DNA from: Shinella sp. PSBB067
GTDB taxonomy: Bacteria; Pseudomonadota; Alphaproteobacteria; Rhizobiales; Rhizobiaceae
Direction: 5' to 3'
DNA length: 64,000 nucleotides
NCBI RefSeq assembly: GCF_016839145.1
Contig: NZ_CP069303.1
Span: 2,852,001-2,916,000, forward strand
The translations under genes were made by a program, and so were the position numbers. Shown piece after piece: positions 40,132-48,143 of this stretch. The notes below the pieces were generated by a model. It ran no database searches. It saw only the letters and a list, made by a program, of their open reading frames with translations, and was not told the origin of the DNA. Each line of letters opens with the position of its first letter. The stretch's first letter is position 1.

Positions 40132-40947
40132 CTACTTGCCTTGGAATACCGGCGTGCGACCTTCGTTGAACGCGTTCACTCCCTCCACGCGATCAGCGGT
40201 GTCGACAAGCCGGTTGTATGCCTCGATCTCGAAAGCCATGCCGGTCCGCAGGTCTGCCTGCATGCCGAAATGGATCGACTTCTTCGCCTGGCGGATCGAC
40301 AACGGCGCATTGGCGCAAATCCGCTCCGCCACCGCGATCGTCTGTGCGAGAAGCTCTTCTGCCGGAACGATCCGGTTGACCAGGCCCCATTGCAGTGCGG
40401 TTTCCGCCGAAATGGGCACCGCGCTGAAAATGAATTCCTTCGCCCGGCGTTCCCCGACAGCGCGCGGCATCGTCTGGGTGCCCGAACCGCCCGGCATCAC
40501 GCCGATCTTCACTTCGGTCAGAGCGAAACGCGCATTCGGCGAAGCGTAGGCAAAATCGCAGCACAGGACCATTTCGCATCCGCCCGCATAGGCTGCGCCG
40601 TTGACGGCGCCGATAAGCGGAATAGGGCAATTGAGCAGCGCCTGACGCATCGATTCAAAGACCGCATGCTGCGCGCGCCAGGCCTCCGTGGTCATGCCCT
40701 TGCGCTGCTTGAGGTCCGCACCCGCGCAGAAATGACGTTCGCCGGCACCGGTCAGGACAACCGCCCGGTAATTGCCGGGGTCATGCTGGAAAGCCGAGAA
40801 GAGATCGATAAGCTCCTGGCCCGTTTCGGTGTTGACGGCGTTGGCGACATGCGGCCGGTTGAAGGTGACGACGAGCAGATGCGGGTTGTGTTCCTCCACC
40901 CGGAGCATCTGGAATTTATCGCGGTCGATCGCGTTATGGGTGCTCAA
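40132..40947 (-). CDS. Enoyl-CoA hydratase/isomerase family protein (crotonase)
   Basis: 271 residues. The two oxyanion-hole segments are present: HFCAGADL and GAAYAGGCEMVLCCD. A glutamate is kept in the second active-site position (LTEVKIGVMPGGSGTQ), consistent with hydratase chemistry. The start is a TTG at 40947 with a perfect AAGGAGG and a 4-bp overlap with the CoA transferase stop. It probably hydrates the unsaturated CoA ester made downstream of the CoA transferase. Other crotonase reactions, such as hydrolysis, isomerisation or retro-aldol, cannot be excluded. Confidence 0.9.
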   Translation of the reverse strand: MSTHNAIDRDKFQMLRVEEHNPHLLVVTFNRPHVANAVNTETGQELIDLFSAFQHDPGNYRAVVLTGAGERHFCAGADLKQRKGMTTEAWRAQHAVFESMRQALLNCPIPLIGAVNGAAYAGGCEMVLCCDFAYASPNARFALTEVKIGVMPGGSGTQTMPRAVGERRAKEFIFSAVPISAETALQWGLVNRIVPAEELLAQTIAVAERICANAPLSIRQAKKSIHFGMQADLRTGMAFEIEAYNRLVDTADRVEGVNAFNEGRTPVFQGK

Positions 40948-42104
40948 GAGTTGACCTCCTTCGTCAATTGCCTCGGAAAATAGACTCCGTTGTCCTGGCC
41001 GACCGACGGGGCGACGCGGTCAAGGCTTGCCCGCGCGCCGTCGAACGACACCGGCAGTCCGAGCAGCCGCATGGTATCGTCATTCACCTTCTGCAGAATG
41101 CCGAGCGCCTCGACCTGCGGGTGGGCGATAACCTGATCGACAGTGTGAATGGGGCCGTTCGGGATGCCCGCCTGGTCGAGGACGCCGAACCAATGGTCCG
41201 CCGGCCGCTCGCGCAGAGTCTCGCCGAGGATGGGGACGAGGACCGCCCGGTTGACGACGCGGTCCTTGTTGGTCGCAAACCGCGGATCGGACGCCAGCTC
41301 CGGCCGGCCGATCGCCTCGCAGAGTTTGCGGAACAGGTTGTCGTTGCCGGCGGCCACCATCATGTAGCCGGTCTGCGTCTCGAAGGCCTGATAGGGGACG
41401 ATGTCGGGCGATGCGGAGCCGACCCGCTTTGGCATTTTTCCCGAGCAGAGATAGGACGTTACCGGATTGAGCATCCAGGCGAGCGCGGTTTCGAGGAGCG
41501 AGCAGTCCACGACACCGCCTTCGCCGGTCCGCCCACGCTCCAGCAAGGCCCCCAGCACACCGATGGCCGCCCACATGCCGGAGGCCATGTCGATGATGGA
41601 GACCCCGACGCGGATCGGCGGCCTGCCGTCCTCCCCGAGGATGCTCATCATGCCGCTGAAGGCCTGCATGAGCGGGTCGTAGCCCGGGTTCTCGCGCAGC
41701 GGTCCCGTGGCGCCGAACGCGCCGATGTTGCAGTAGATGAGAGCGGGCTTGATCGCCTTGAGATCGGCTGCACCGAAGCCCAGGCGATCAAGGGCACCGA
41801 AGCGCATATTCTGAATGACGACGTCCACATCGTCGATGATCAGCGCCTTGATCTTCGCGGCCTCGGCGGGATCGGAGAGGTCGACGGAGATTGCCTGCTT
41901 ATTCCGGTTGAGGCCGTGAAAGATGGCCGCATCGCCGCGCCAGAAGGGCGGCCCCCAGCCACGCGCGTAATCTCCGCCGCCGGGCCGTTCCAGCTTGATG
42001 ACTTTCGCACCCAGTTCTGCAAGGATGAAACCTGCATAAGGGCCGGCCACGCTGTGGCCGATCTCGATCACTGTGATTCCTTCCAGCGGCTTTACGCTTG
42101 CCAT
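40944..42104 (-). CDS. CaiB/BaiF family class III CoA transferase
   Basis: 386 residues with the family start LEGITVIEIGHSVAGPYAGFILAELGAKVIKLERP and a conserved aspartate at 143 (GYDPLMQAFSG), taken as the catalytic residue that forms the mixed anhydride. The enzyme moves CoA between carboxylic acids without ATP. The donor is probably succinyl- or acetyl-CoA, and the acceptor is the pathway acid. GAGGATTAC precedes the ATG. It is coupled to the crotonase gene, so activation followed by hydration is a natural sequence. Confidence 0.92.
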   Translation of the reverse strand: MASVKPLEGITVIEIGHSVAGPYAGFILAELGAKVIKLERPGGGDYARGWGPPFWRGDAAIFHGLNRNKQAISVDLSDPAEAAKIKALIIDDVDVVIQNMRFGALDRLGFGAADLKAIKPALIYCNIGAFGATGPLRENPGYDPLMQAFSGMMSILGEDGRPPIRVGVSIIDMASGMWAAIGVLGALLERGRTGEGGVVDCSLLETALAWMLNPVTSYLCSGKMPKRVGSASPDIVPYQAFETQTGYMMVAAGNDNLFRKLCEAIGRPELASDPRFATNKDRVVNRAVLVPILGETLRERPADHWFGVLDQAGIPNGPIHTVDQVIAHPQVEALGILQKVNDDTMRLLGLPVSFDGARASLDRVAPSVGQDNGVYFPRQLTKEVNS

Positions 42105-42152
42105 GTAATCCTCATATCTCTCGAAAATTGTCGCTACCGATCGCGATGCGGC

Positions 42153-43910
42153 TCAGCCGATGCGATGCGCACGCAATTGGTGGCGAAGAGCGTCGGTTGC
42201 GCCCGGATCGAGACGACCATCCGAAACGACCACGCCATAGTCCCGCTCGGCCGATTCCGCCGAAACATAGCCGTCGATAACATCGCTCCATACGTCGTCC
42301 GCGGGCCGCTCCAGCGGATCGCCATAGCCGCCGCCGCCTGCCGGCTGGATGCGGACCCGGTCCCCCTTCGCGATGATCTCCTGCTCGCTCTTGGCGCGGA
42401 GCGTCTTCGTCTCGCCGCTTCCCCGCTCGATCGAACTGTTGAAGGTCGCACCGGAGAGACCATTGAAGAGGCCTTTCGGCGCCACCCGCCCGCGCTCCGC
42501 GATGACGGTGCATGTCGCCTGTTCGAAGCCGACCTTGTAGGTTCGCCGGGCTGCGTTGCCGCCACGCCAGCGCCCTGCTCCGCCGGTGTCGGGCACCAGC
42601 GCCCATTCCTCGATCGTCAACGGGCTGTTGTGCTCAATCAGTTCCACCGGTTGCGCACCCGCATTGCCGACCAGGACGCGAATCGCCGAAACACCATCCT
42701 TGTCCGGGCGCGCGCCCATGCCGCCTGCATGAACGTCGATCGTCGACACATAGGTCCGGCGCATTGCTTTGCGACGGTCGTGATCCGGATCGTCGCCGCT
42801 GAAGATGCCGCAGCACGCCGCGCAGTTGCTCTGCGCGATCACACGATCCGGCAGCGCCGAGGACAAGGTCCTCAGCAGCAGGTCGATGATGCGCGGAGAG
42901 GTCTCCGTATTGCCGCTGACCACGGACGCAGGGTAGACGCAGTTCACCAGCGAACCTTCCGGGGCGATGATCTTGACCGGTTCGTAGCAGCCCTGGTTGA
43001 TCGGAATGCTGAGGTCCGTGATGGCCTTCACCGCAAACCAGGTGCTGTTACAGGTGACGGACAGGGGGCAATTGACGCCGCCGCGAACCTGCGGCGCCGT
43101 ACCCGTGTAGTCGAAGCAGATGCTGTCGCCTTCCACGGTGATCTTCACTCTTATCGGAATGAGGTCCGCGTCACCCACGGGCTCTATGAAGTCGCTGCCC
43201 GTATAGACCCCATCAGGAATCGCCTCGATCTGCGCGCGCATCCGGCGCTCGGAATAAAGGAGTGTTTCCGCCATGGTCTCGGCGAGCGCAGCCGGTCCGT
43301 ACTTGCGCGCGAGTTGCTGGAGGCGCCGGTCGCCACAGAACGTGCCGGCATACTGCGCCAGGATGTCGAGTGTGCAGGCATCGGGATTGCGGGTGTTGTG
43401 AACGATCATCGACATGATGTCCGTCACCGGCTCGTCCTTGCGGTAGATGAACACCGGTGGGATGCGAACGCCCTCGCCGAAGATGTCCCAGGTGTCCGGC
43501 GTAAAGCTGCCGGGGCTCTTGCCGCCGATGTCCGTCCAGTGACCGCGGGTCATCACGAAGGCGATGATCTCGTCGTCGAGAAAGACGGGACGTGTCAGTT
43601 GGATGTCGGGCTGGTGATTGCCGCCGCCGAGATAGACGTCATTGCTGATGATGACGTCGCCCGGGCGAAGATTGTCACGGCCTACGGCCAGTACGGATTC
43701 GCGCGTCGATATGACCGCGGATCCGAGCATGGTCGGAATGTCGTTGCCCTGCGCGACCAGTCGCATTTCGGCATCGAAGATTGCCGCGGAAACGTCGCCG
43801 CCGGCGTGAATGATCGGGCTTGCGGCGGTCCGCATCATCGCGACCTTCATCTCGCGCGCCGTCGCGTAGAGCGCGCTGCGCAAGACCTCGTAGGTGATAC
43901 GATCGAGCAT
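42153..43910 (-). CDS. hyuB: HyuB-type subunit, hydantoinase B/oxoprolinase family
   Basis: 585 residues from the ATG at 43910 that overlaps the HyuA stop by one base (TGATG). Family marks include MKVAMMRTAASPII, GDVIISNDVYLGGGNHQPD, DYTGTAPQVRGGVN and the glycine-rich end QPAGGGGYGDPLERP. HyuB works with HyuA as an ATP-dependent hydrolase or carboxylase of lactam, hydantoin or ketone substrates (N-methylhydantoinase, 5-oxoprolinase, caprolactamase and acetone carboxylase relatives). The reaction here is unknown. Confidence 0.9.
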   Translation of the reverse strand: MLDRITYEVLRSALYATAREMKVAMMRTAASPIIHAGGDVSAAIFDAEMRLVAQGNDIPTMLGSAVISTRESVLAVGRDNLRPGDVIISNDVYLGGGNHQPDIQLTRPVFLDDEIIAFVMTRGHWTDIGGKSPGSFTPDTWDIFGEGVRIPPVFIYRKDEPVTDIMSMIVHNTRNPDACTLDILAQYAGTFCGDRRLQQLARKYGPAALAETMAETLLYSERRMRAQIEAIPDGVYTGSDFIEPVGDADLIPIRVKITVEGDSICFDYTGTAPQVRGGVNCPLSVTCNSTWFAVKAITDLSIPINQGCYEPVKIIAPEGSLVNCVYPASVVSGNTETSPRIIDLLLRTLSSALPDRVIAQSNCAACCGIFSGDDPDHDRRKAMRRTYVSTIDVHAGGMGARPDKDGVSAIRVLVGNAGAQPVELIEHNSPLTIEEWALVPDTGGAGRWRGGNAARRTYKVGFEQATCTVIAERGRVAPKGLFNGLSGATFNSSIERGSGETKTLRAKSEQEIIAKGDRVRIQPAGGGGYGDPLERPADDVWSDVIDGYVSAESAERDYGVVVSDGRLDPGATDALRHQLRAHRIG

Positions 43911-45955
43911 CACGAATTCCTCTTCAGGTGGATGTTGCCCTCGCCGTCGAGGTCGGCTGTCCAGTCCTTCGTGAAAACAAGGCTGGAGCTGCGCTCCTCG
44001 ATGATGCCGGGGCCGACGATTGCGGCGCCGGCTCGCAGCGCCTCGCGCCGGTAGCAAGCAACCTGCTGCTGTTCACCCCCGATGACGACGGCGCGGTGGC
44101 GGAACGGCGTGACGTCGTCCCCCGCCCCGGACGCTTGCGCCGGGATGTTCAGAACGGTGGGCAGCGTCACCTGAAGACGCAGATTGACGAGCGTCACCGG
44201 AGCGCCCTTGCGAGTGAAGTTCCAATGCCGCTGGTGCTCCACGGCAAAGCCTTCAGCGATGGCGTCCATCGTCACATCCGCCGCGGAATCGATGTCGACG
44301 GAGAGCGTCTCGGCCTGACCCGCGTAACGGCAGTCGGCAGAGTAGCGCGCAATCGCACCGTTCCAGCCCTCGCCGCCTGCTGCCAGCGCCTCGTCCGCCT
44401 TCTGCTTTAGATCCGCCATCAACGCTTGCAATCTTGCGGAGGTCAGTTCGTCGAGATTTACCAGCACGGGCTGCTGAAGGTCGTAGGTCTGGTCTGCGAT
44501 CAGCATGCCGAAGGCACTGAGCAATCCGGGAAGGTTCGGAACGATGACGTGGTCGATATCGAGTTCGTCGGCGATTTCGATCGCGTGCACCGGACCGCCG
44601 CCGCCGAAGGGGATGTAGGCGAAGTCACGTGGGTCGAAGCCTCGCTCGACGGTCAGAAGGCGGATGGCCTGCGCCATGAGCGAGCTTCCGATCGAACGGA
44701 CGATGCGCGCCGCCGCCTCGATACTGACGCCAAGAGGCCTTGCCAGATGGACATCGACGGCTTTCCGCGCCGCTTCGATATCAAGTGCGAGTTCGCCGTC
44801 CATGAAGCCGTCGGGATCGATGTAGCCGAGGATCAGGTTGCAGTCCGTGATCGTCGGATCGGTCCCGCCGCGTCCGTAGCAGGCCGGTCCCGGCACCGCG
44901 CCGGCACTGTCCGGTCCGATGCGCAGGCCGCCGGCCTCGTCAATCCGGGCGATGGAACCGCCGCCCGCGCCGATCGACTCGATGTCGATCGTCGGCGTGC
45001 GGACGGTCACCGTCTGAAGCACCGTGCTGGTGCGCAACTGCGGTCGCCCCGCGTGGATCATCGAGACGTCGAACGTCGTACCGCCCATATCCCCGGTGAT
45101 GGCGTTCTCGATGCCGATGCGCTTGCAGAGCTTGACCGCGGCTGTAACACCGCCTGCAGGGCCTGATTCCAGCAACGTTACCGGGCGGTCCATGACCAGC
45201 GGCGCGCCCGCCAGCCCACCATTCGACTGCATGAACAGGACTTCGCCATCGATGCCGAGCTTGCGGACCTCCTGTTCGAAGGTGGATATGTATCGCTTGC
45301 ACTTCGGCCCGATCATGCCGTTGATGACTGTCGTGCTGGTGCGCTCGTATTCGTACATTTCCGGATTGACGTCGCAGGAGGACGTGACGAAGACGTCCGG
45401 CAGTTCTGCCTGCAGGAACGAGACGACCGCCTTCTCGTGAGCCGGGTTCACATGGGCGTGAAGCAGGCAGATGGCGACGGCTTCAATCTTGGCGTTTTTC
45501 AGGACCGCGCTCAACTCCTGGAACTGCGCGGTGTCGAGGGGCCGCAGCACTTCTCCGTCAAAGGCGACACGCTCGTCGACCTCGAGGCGCAGCCGGCGCG
45601 GAACGAGCGGTGCGGGGTTCTTGAAGAAGAGATCATAGAGATCGGCGCGATCATGTCGCGATACGCGACGAATCTCGAGGATGTCCCTGAACCCTTTCGT
45701 CGTCAGCAGCGCCGTCCTGGCGCCCTTGCCCTCGACGATCAGATTGGTGGCAATCGTGGTGCCGTGACCGATGCGTGCGATCTCGGCATAATCCGCGCCA
45801 GACTGGCTGACGATCTTCCGGATACCGTCGAGCGCACCGCGTGCCGGATCCTGTGGCGTGGTCGCAACCTTCGTGAACCACATTCGGCCCAAGCCGTCAT
45901 CTATCAGGACCACGTCCGTGAACGTGCCCCCGACATCAATTCCGATTCTTTTCAC
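43910..45955 (-). CDS. hyuA: HyuA-type subunit, hydantoinase A/oxoprolinase family (ATP-binding)
   Basis: 681 residues from a GTG at 45955 with GGAGGAAAC directly upstream. A much longer frame continues into the neighbouring gene and is not real. The N-terminal sugar-kinase-like motif IGIDVGGTFTDVV and the central SGPAGGV and GDMGGTTFDVS loops bind ATP and phosphate in this superfamily. It is the first gene of the 13-gene operon and coupled to HyuB. By family it would open a cyclic amide or imide, or carboxylate a ketone, at ATP cost. Confidence 0.9.
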   Translation of the reverse strand: MKRIGIDVGGTFTDVVLIDDGLGRMWFTKVATTPQDPARGALDGIRKIVSQSGADYAEIARIGHGTTIATNLIVEGKGARTALLTTKGFRDILEIRRVSRHDRADLYDLFFKNPAPLVPRRLRLEVDERVAFDGEVLRPLDTAQFQELSAVLKNAKIEAVAICLLHAHVNPAHEKAVVSFLQAELPDVFVTSSCDVNPEMYEYERTSTTVINGMIGPKCKRYISTFEQEVRKLGIDGEVLFMQSNGGLAGAPLVMDRPVTLLESGPAGGVTAAVKLCKRIGIENAITGDMGGTTFDVSMIHAGRPQLRTSTVLQTVTVRTPTIDIESIGAGGGSIARIDEAGGLRIGPDSAGAVPGPACYGRGGTDPTITDCNLILGYIDPDGFMDGELALDIEAARKAVDVHLARPLGVSIEAAARIVRSIGSSLMAQAIRLLTVERGFDPRDFAYIPFGGGGPVHAIEIADELDIDHVIVPNLPGLLSAFGMLIADQTYDLQQPVLVNLDELTSARLQALMADLKQKADEALAAGGEGWNGAIARYSADCRYAGQAETLSVDIDSAADVTMDAIAEGFAVEHQRHWNFTRKGAPVTLVNLRLQVTLPTVLNIPAQASGAGDDVTPFRHRAVVIGGEQQQVACYRREALRAGAAIVGPGIIEERSSSLVFTKDWTADLDGEGNIHLKRNS

Positions 45956-46187
45956 GTTTCCTCCAGATGCGTCGTCGGTTCCGCGCCGCTTTCTTGTTCT
46001 TGAAGACACAATGCCTTCTATGGAGTTGGTGATGCAAACGACTTTATCTGGCGGTAAGCATGACTTTTTGGAAGCCTCACGGGACAGACCCCGAATAGGA
46101 GGCCATCGTACCCGGCGCTCGCCGCGCTTTCCGGTCATCAGGGTGCACAGTTCAAGACGTTCGCGGCAGCTCCTGCACATGACGCAA

Positions 46188-46206
46188 CCGTTATGAAGTT
46201 TAACGG
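46188..46206. promoter_or_regulatory. LysR-type dyad upstream of hyuA
   Basis: CCGTTA-TGAAGTT-TAACGG, perfect 6-bp arms with a 7-bp spacer that contain the T-N11-A pattern (T at 46191, A at 46203) of LysR-type binding sites. It lies 233 bp upstream of the hyuA start and 33 bp after the neighbouring LysR stop. It may instead serve as that gene's terminator stem. The 283-bp gap 45956-46238 must also hold the operon promoter; no gene is seen there. Confidence 0.4.
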
Positions 46207-46238
46207 CAGCCACGTTGCATCGATAGGCACCAGCCCGA

Positions 46239-47201
46239 TCAGGAATCCAGGCCGTTCGGCTTCCAGATGTGCGTGGACATGATGTCACGCAGCTCCGTGC
46301 GTACCGTTCGGAATAGCGGGCGATAGGTCGAGGACATGGGGCGTTGCGAAGACGTGGCCAGGATGAGCTTGCGCGTGATCGGCGGATCGAAAGGCCACAC
46401 CTCGACGCGCCCGGCTTCGGCCAGGATGTGAACGGAGGCGTAGGGCAGGACCGTGAAACCGGCCCCTTCCTCGACGAGCAGGAGGGTGGACGGCATGGCT
46501 TCCAGCTCCATCTCGACATTCGGATAGATGCCGCGCTCCGTCAGGATGTTGTCGATGAGCCGGCGCAGGCCGTGCGGCCTGCTGGGCAGGATCATCGGCA
46601 CGCGGGCAAAGATGCCGAGATCGACCGGTCCTTGCGGCGGGCGCATGTCGCCGAACGCCGGGCCGATGAGAAAGAGCTCGTCGTCGGCGAGCGGTTCCGT
46701 CAGCACCGAGGGATGATTGGGAGAGTTGTAAAGAACGGCAGCGTCGATGCGGCCGGCAATCAGCCATTCCAGGATATGCCCGCTGAAGCCCTCGATGACC
46801 TGCAGCGCCACATGCGGGAATTCGTTCTTGATCTTCTTGACGAGGGGAACGGTCAACACGGTTCCGACGGAGGGCGGAACGCCGAGCACCAATCGCCCGC
46901 GCGGCGACGATTTGAGGTTGGCGACCGCATTCTGCGCCAGGCGCATGCGCTCGACGATCTCGTCGGCATGCGCCTTCAGCAGAACGCCCGCCTCCGTCAG
47001 CACCACGCCGCGTCCGTTTCTGTAGAACAGCTCGACCCCCAGCTCTTCTTCCAGGCCCCGGATGTGCCGCGTGATCATCGGCTGCGTCACGTTGAGGTCG
47101 AGTGCGGCCTTGGAAAAGCTGCCCGCAGCGCCGACGGCAACGAAGACCTGAAGCTGTTTCGTGTCCAACGCGTGCCCTGCTCTTCTCGTTCGCTGCGGCA
47201 C
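46239..47201 (-). CDS. LysR-family transcriptional regulator
   Basis: 320 residues. HTH near residues 14-50 (TKQLQVFVAVGAAGSFSKAALDLNVTQPMITRHIRGLEEELG), then the two-lobed effector domain. A TTG eleven codons in is an alternative start. It is the last gene of the 11-gene operon that begins with the ribose-type transporter (16-bp gap after the SMP-30 gene) and lies 283 bp upstream of hyuA. It could regulate either or both operons. Confidence 0.9.
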   Translation of the reverse strand: MPQRTRRAGHALDTKQLQVFVAVGAAGSFSKAALDLNVTQPMITRHIRGLEEELGVELFYRNGRGVVLTEAGVLLKAHADEIVERMRLAQNAVANLKSSPRGRLVLGVPPSVGTVLTVPLVKKIKNEFPHVALQVIEGFSGHILEWLIAGRIDAAVLYNSPNHPSVLTEPLADDELFLIGPAFGDMRPPQGPVDLGIFARVPMILPSRPHGLRRLIDNILTERGIYPNVEMELEAMPSTLLLVEEGAGFTVLPYASVHILAEAGRVEVWPFDPPITRKLILATSSQRPMSSTYRPLFRTVRTELRDIMSTHIWKPNGLDS

Positions 47202-47217
47202 GCCGCATGCCTGTGCC

Positions 47218-48132
47218 TCAGAATCCGAAAGGGTAGCGCAGTCCGCGTATGTTCAGGAAAACCGCATAGACCGACGTCGTCGCCGTGATGAACAGCCGGT
47301 TGTTGCGGGGTCCGCCAAACGCCACGTTGGCAACCATTTCAGGGACGCGGATTTTCCCGAGCAAGGTGCCGTCCGGATGATGGGCCTGAACGCCATCCCA
47401 GGCACTGACCCACAGGTTGCCCGCAATGTCGACGCGCAGGCCGTCGGGAATGCCCGGGGAAATGTCCGCGAACACGCGGGAATTTATCAGCCGGTCGTTT
47501 TCGACGTCAAACAACCGTACATGGTGCGGCGCGCTGCGATCCGTCAAATAGCCGGAATCCGCAACGTAGAGCTGCTTTTCGTCCGGAGAGAATGCAAGCC
47601 CGTTGGGCATTGCGAAATCGTCGGCGACGATCGTGAGGGTCCCGGCCGCCGGATCGATGCGGTAGACATGGCACGCCGGCTGCTCCTGGATGTCCTTGCG
47701 CCCGACATAGTCCGAGATGATGCCGTAGTTCGGATCGGTGAACCAGATGCTGCCGTCGGACTTCACGACCACGTCGTTCGGCGAGTTGAGCCGCCGTCCG
47801 TCATAGGCATCCGCCAGGACGGTGATGGACCCGTCCCATTCGGTCCTCACCACGCGCCGCTCTCCCTGCATGCAGGTGACCAGCCGTCCGTGCCGGTCTC
47901 GCGTGCTGCCGTTCGGATTGGCGACATGGCCGCGGAGCAGCGAGACGGCGCCGGTCTCCTCGTCCCATTTCAAGATGCGGTCGTTCGGAATGTCGCTCCA
48001 GACAAGGCACCGCATGTCGGCGAAATAGACCGGCCCTTCGGCCCATCTGTTGCCGGTATGGATCGTTTCGAGGAAGGCGACCGGATCGATGAGATCGGCA
48101 AAGCGCGGATCGAGTATCTCGTAGCAGGACAT
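47218..48132 (-). CDS. SMP-30/gluconolactonase family protein
   Basis: 304 residues forming a six-bladed propeller by family. Metal-site residues are visible as E32 (AEGPVYF), the asparagine in LNSPNDVVVK and the aspartate in IPDGLRVDIAGN. These enzymes hydrolyse sugar lactones or related cyclic esters using a divalent metal. The ATG at 48132 has GGAG upstream and lies 11 bp after an aldehyde dehydrogenase gene. No signal peptide is seen, so it acts in the cytoplasm. Confidence 0.9.
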   Translation of the reverse strand: MSCYEILDPRFADLIDPVAFLETIHTGNRWAEGPVYFADMRCLVWSDIPNDRILKWDEETGAVSLLRGHVANPNGSTRDRHGRLVTCMQGERRVVRTEWDGSITVLADAYDGRRLNSPNDVVVKSDGSIWFTDPNYGIISDYVGRKDIQEQPACHVYRIDPAAGTLTIVADDFAMPNGLAFSPDEKQLYVADSGYLTDRSAPHHVRLFDVENDRLINSRVFADISPGIPDGLRVDIAGNLWVSAWDGVQAHHPDGTLLGKIRVPEMVANVAFGGPRNNRLFITATTSVYAVFLNIRGLRYPFGF

Positions 48133-48143
48133 GCCCGTCTCCG

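Noticed and set aside
40968..44054. Open frame of about 1000 codons on the plus strand across the CoA transferase and HyuB genes
   Set aside because: Antisense shadow spanning several well-supported minus-strand genes, with no recognisable motif.
32133..45955. Itaconate degradation (CoA transferase, hydratase, citramalyl-CoA lyase)
   Set aside because: The lyase here has the citrate-synthase fold rather than the CitE-like fold, the hydratase is a crotonase rather than a MaoC-type enzyme, and HyuAB has no place in that pathway.
45956..46519. N-terminal extension of HyuA by 188 residues
   Set aside because: The extension runs through the intergenic region and into the LysR gene. The GTG at 45955 has an ideal ribosome site and starts exactly at the family motif.
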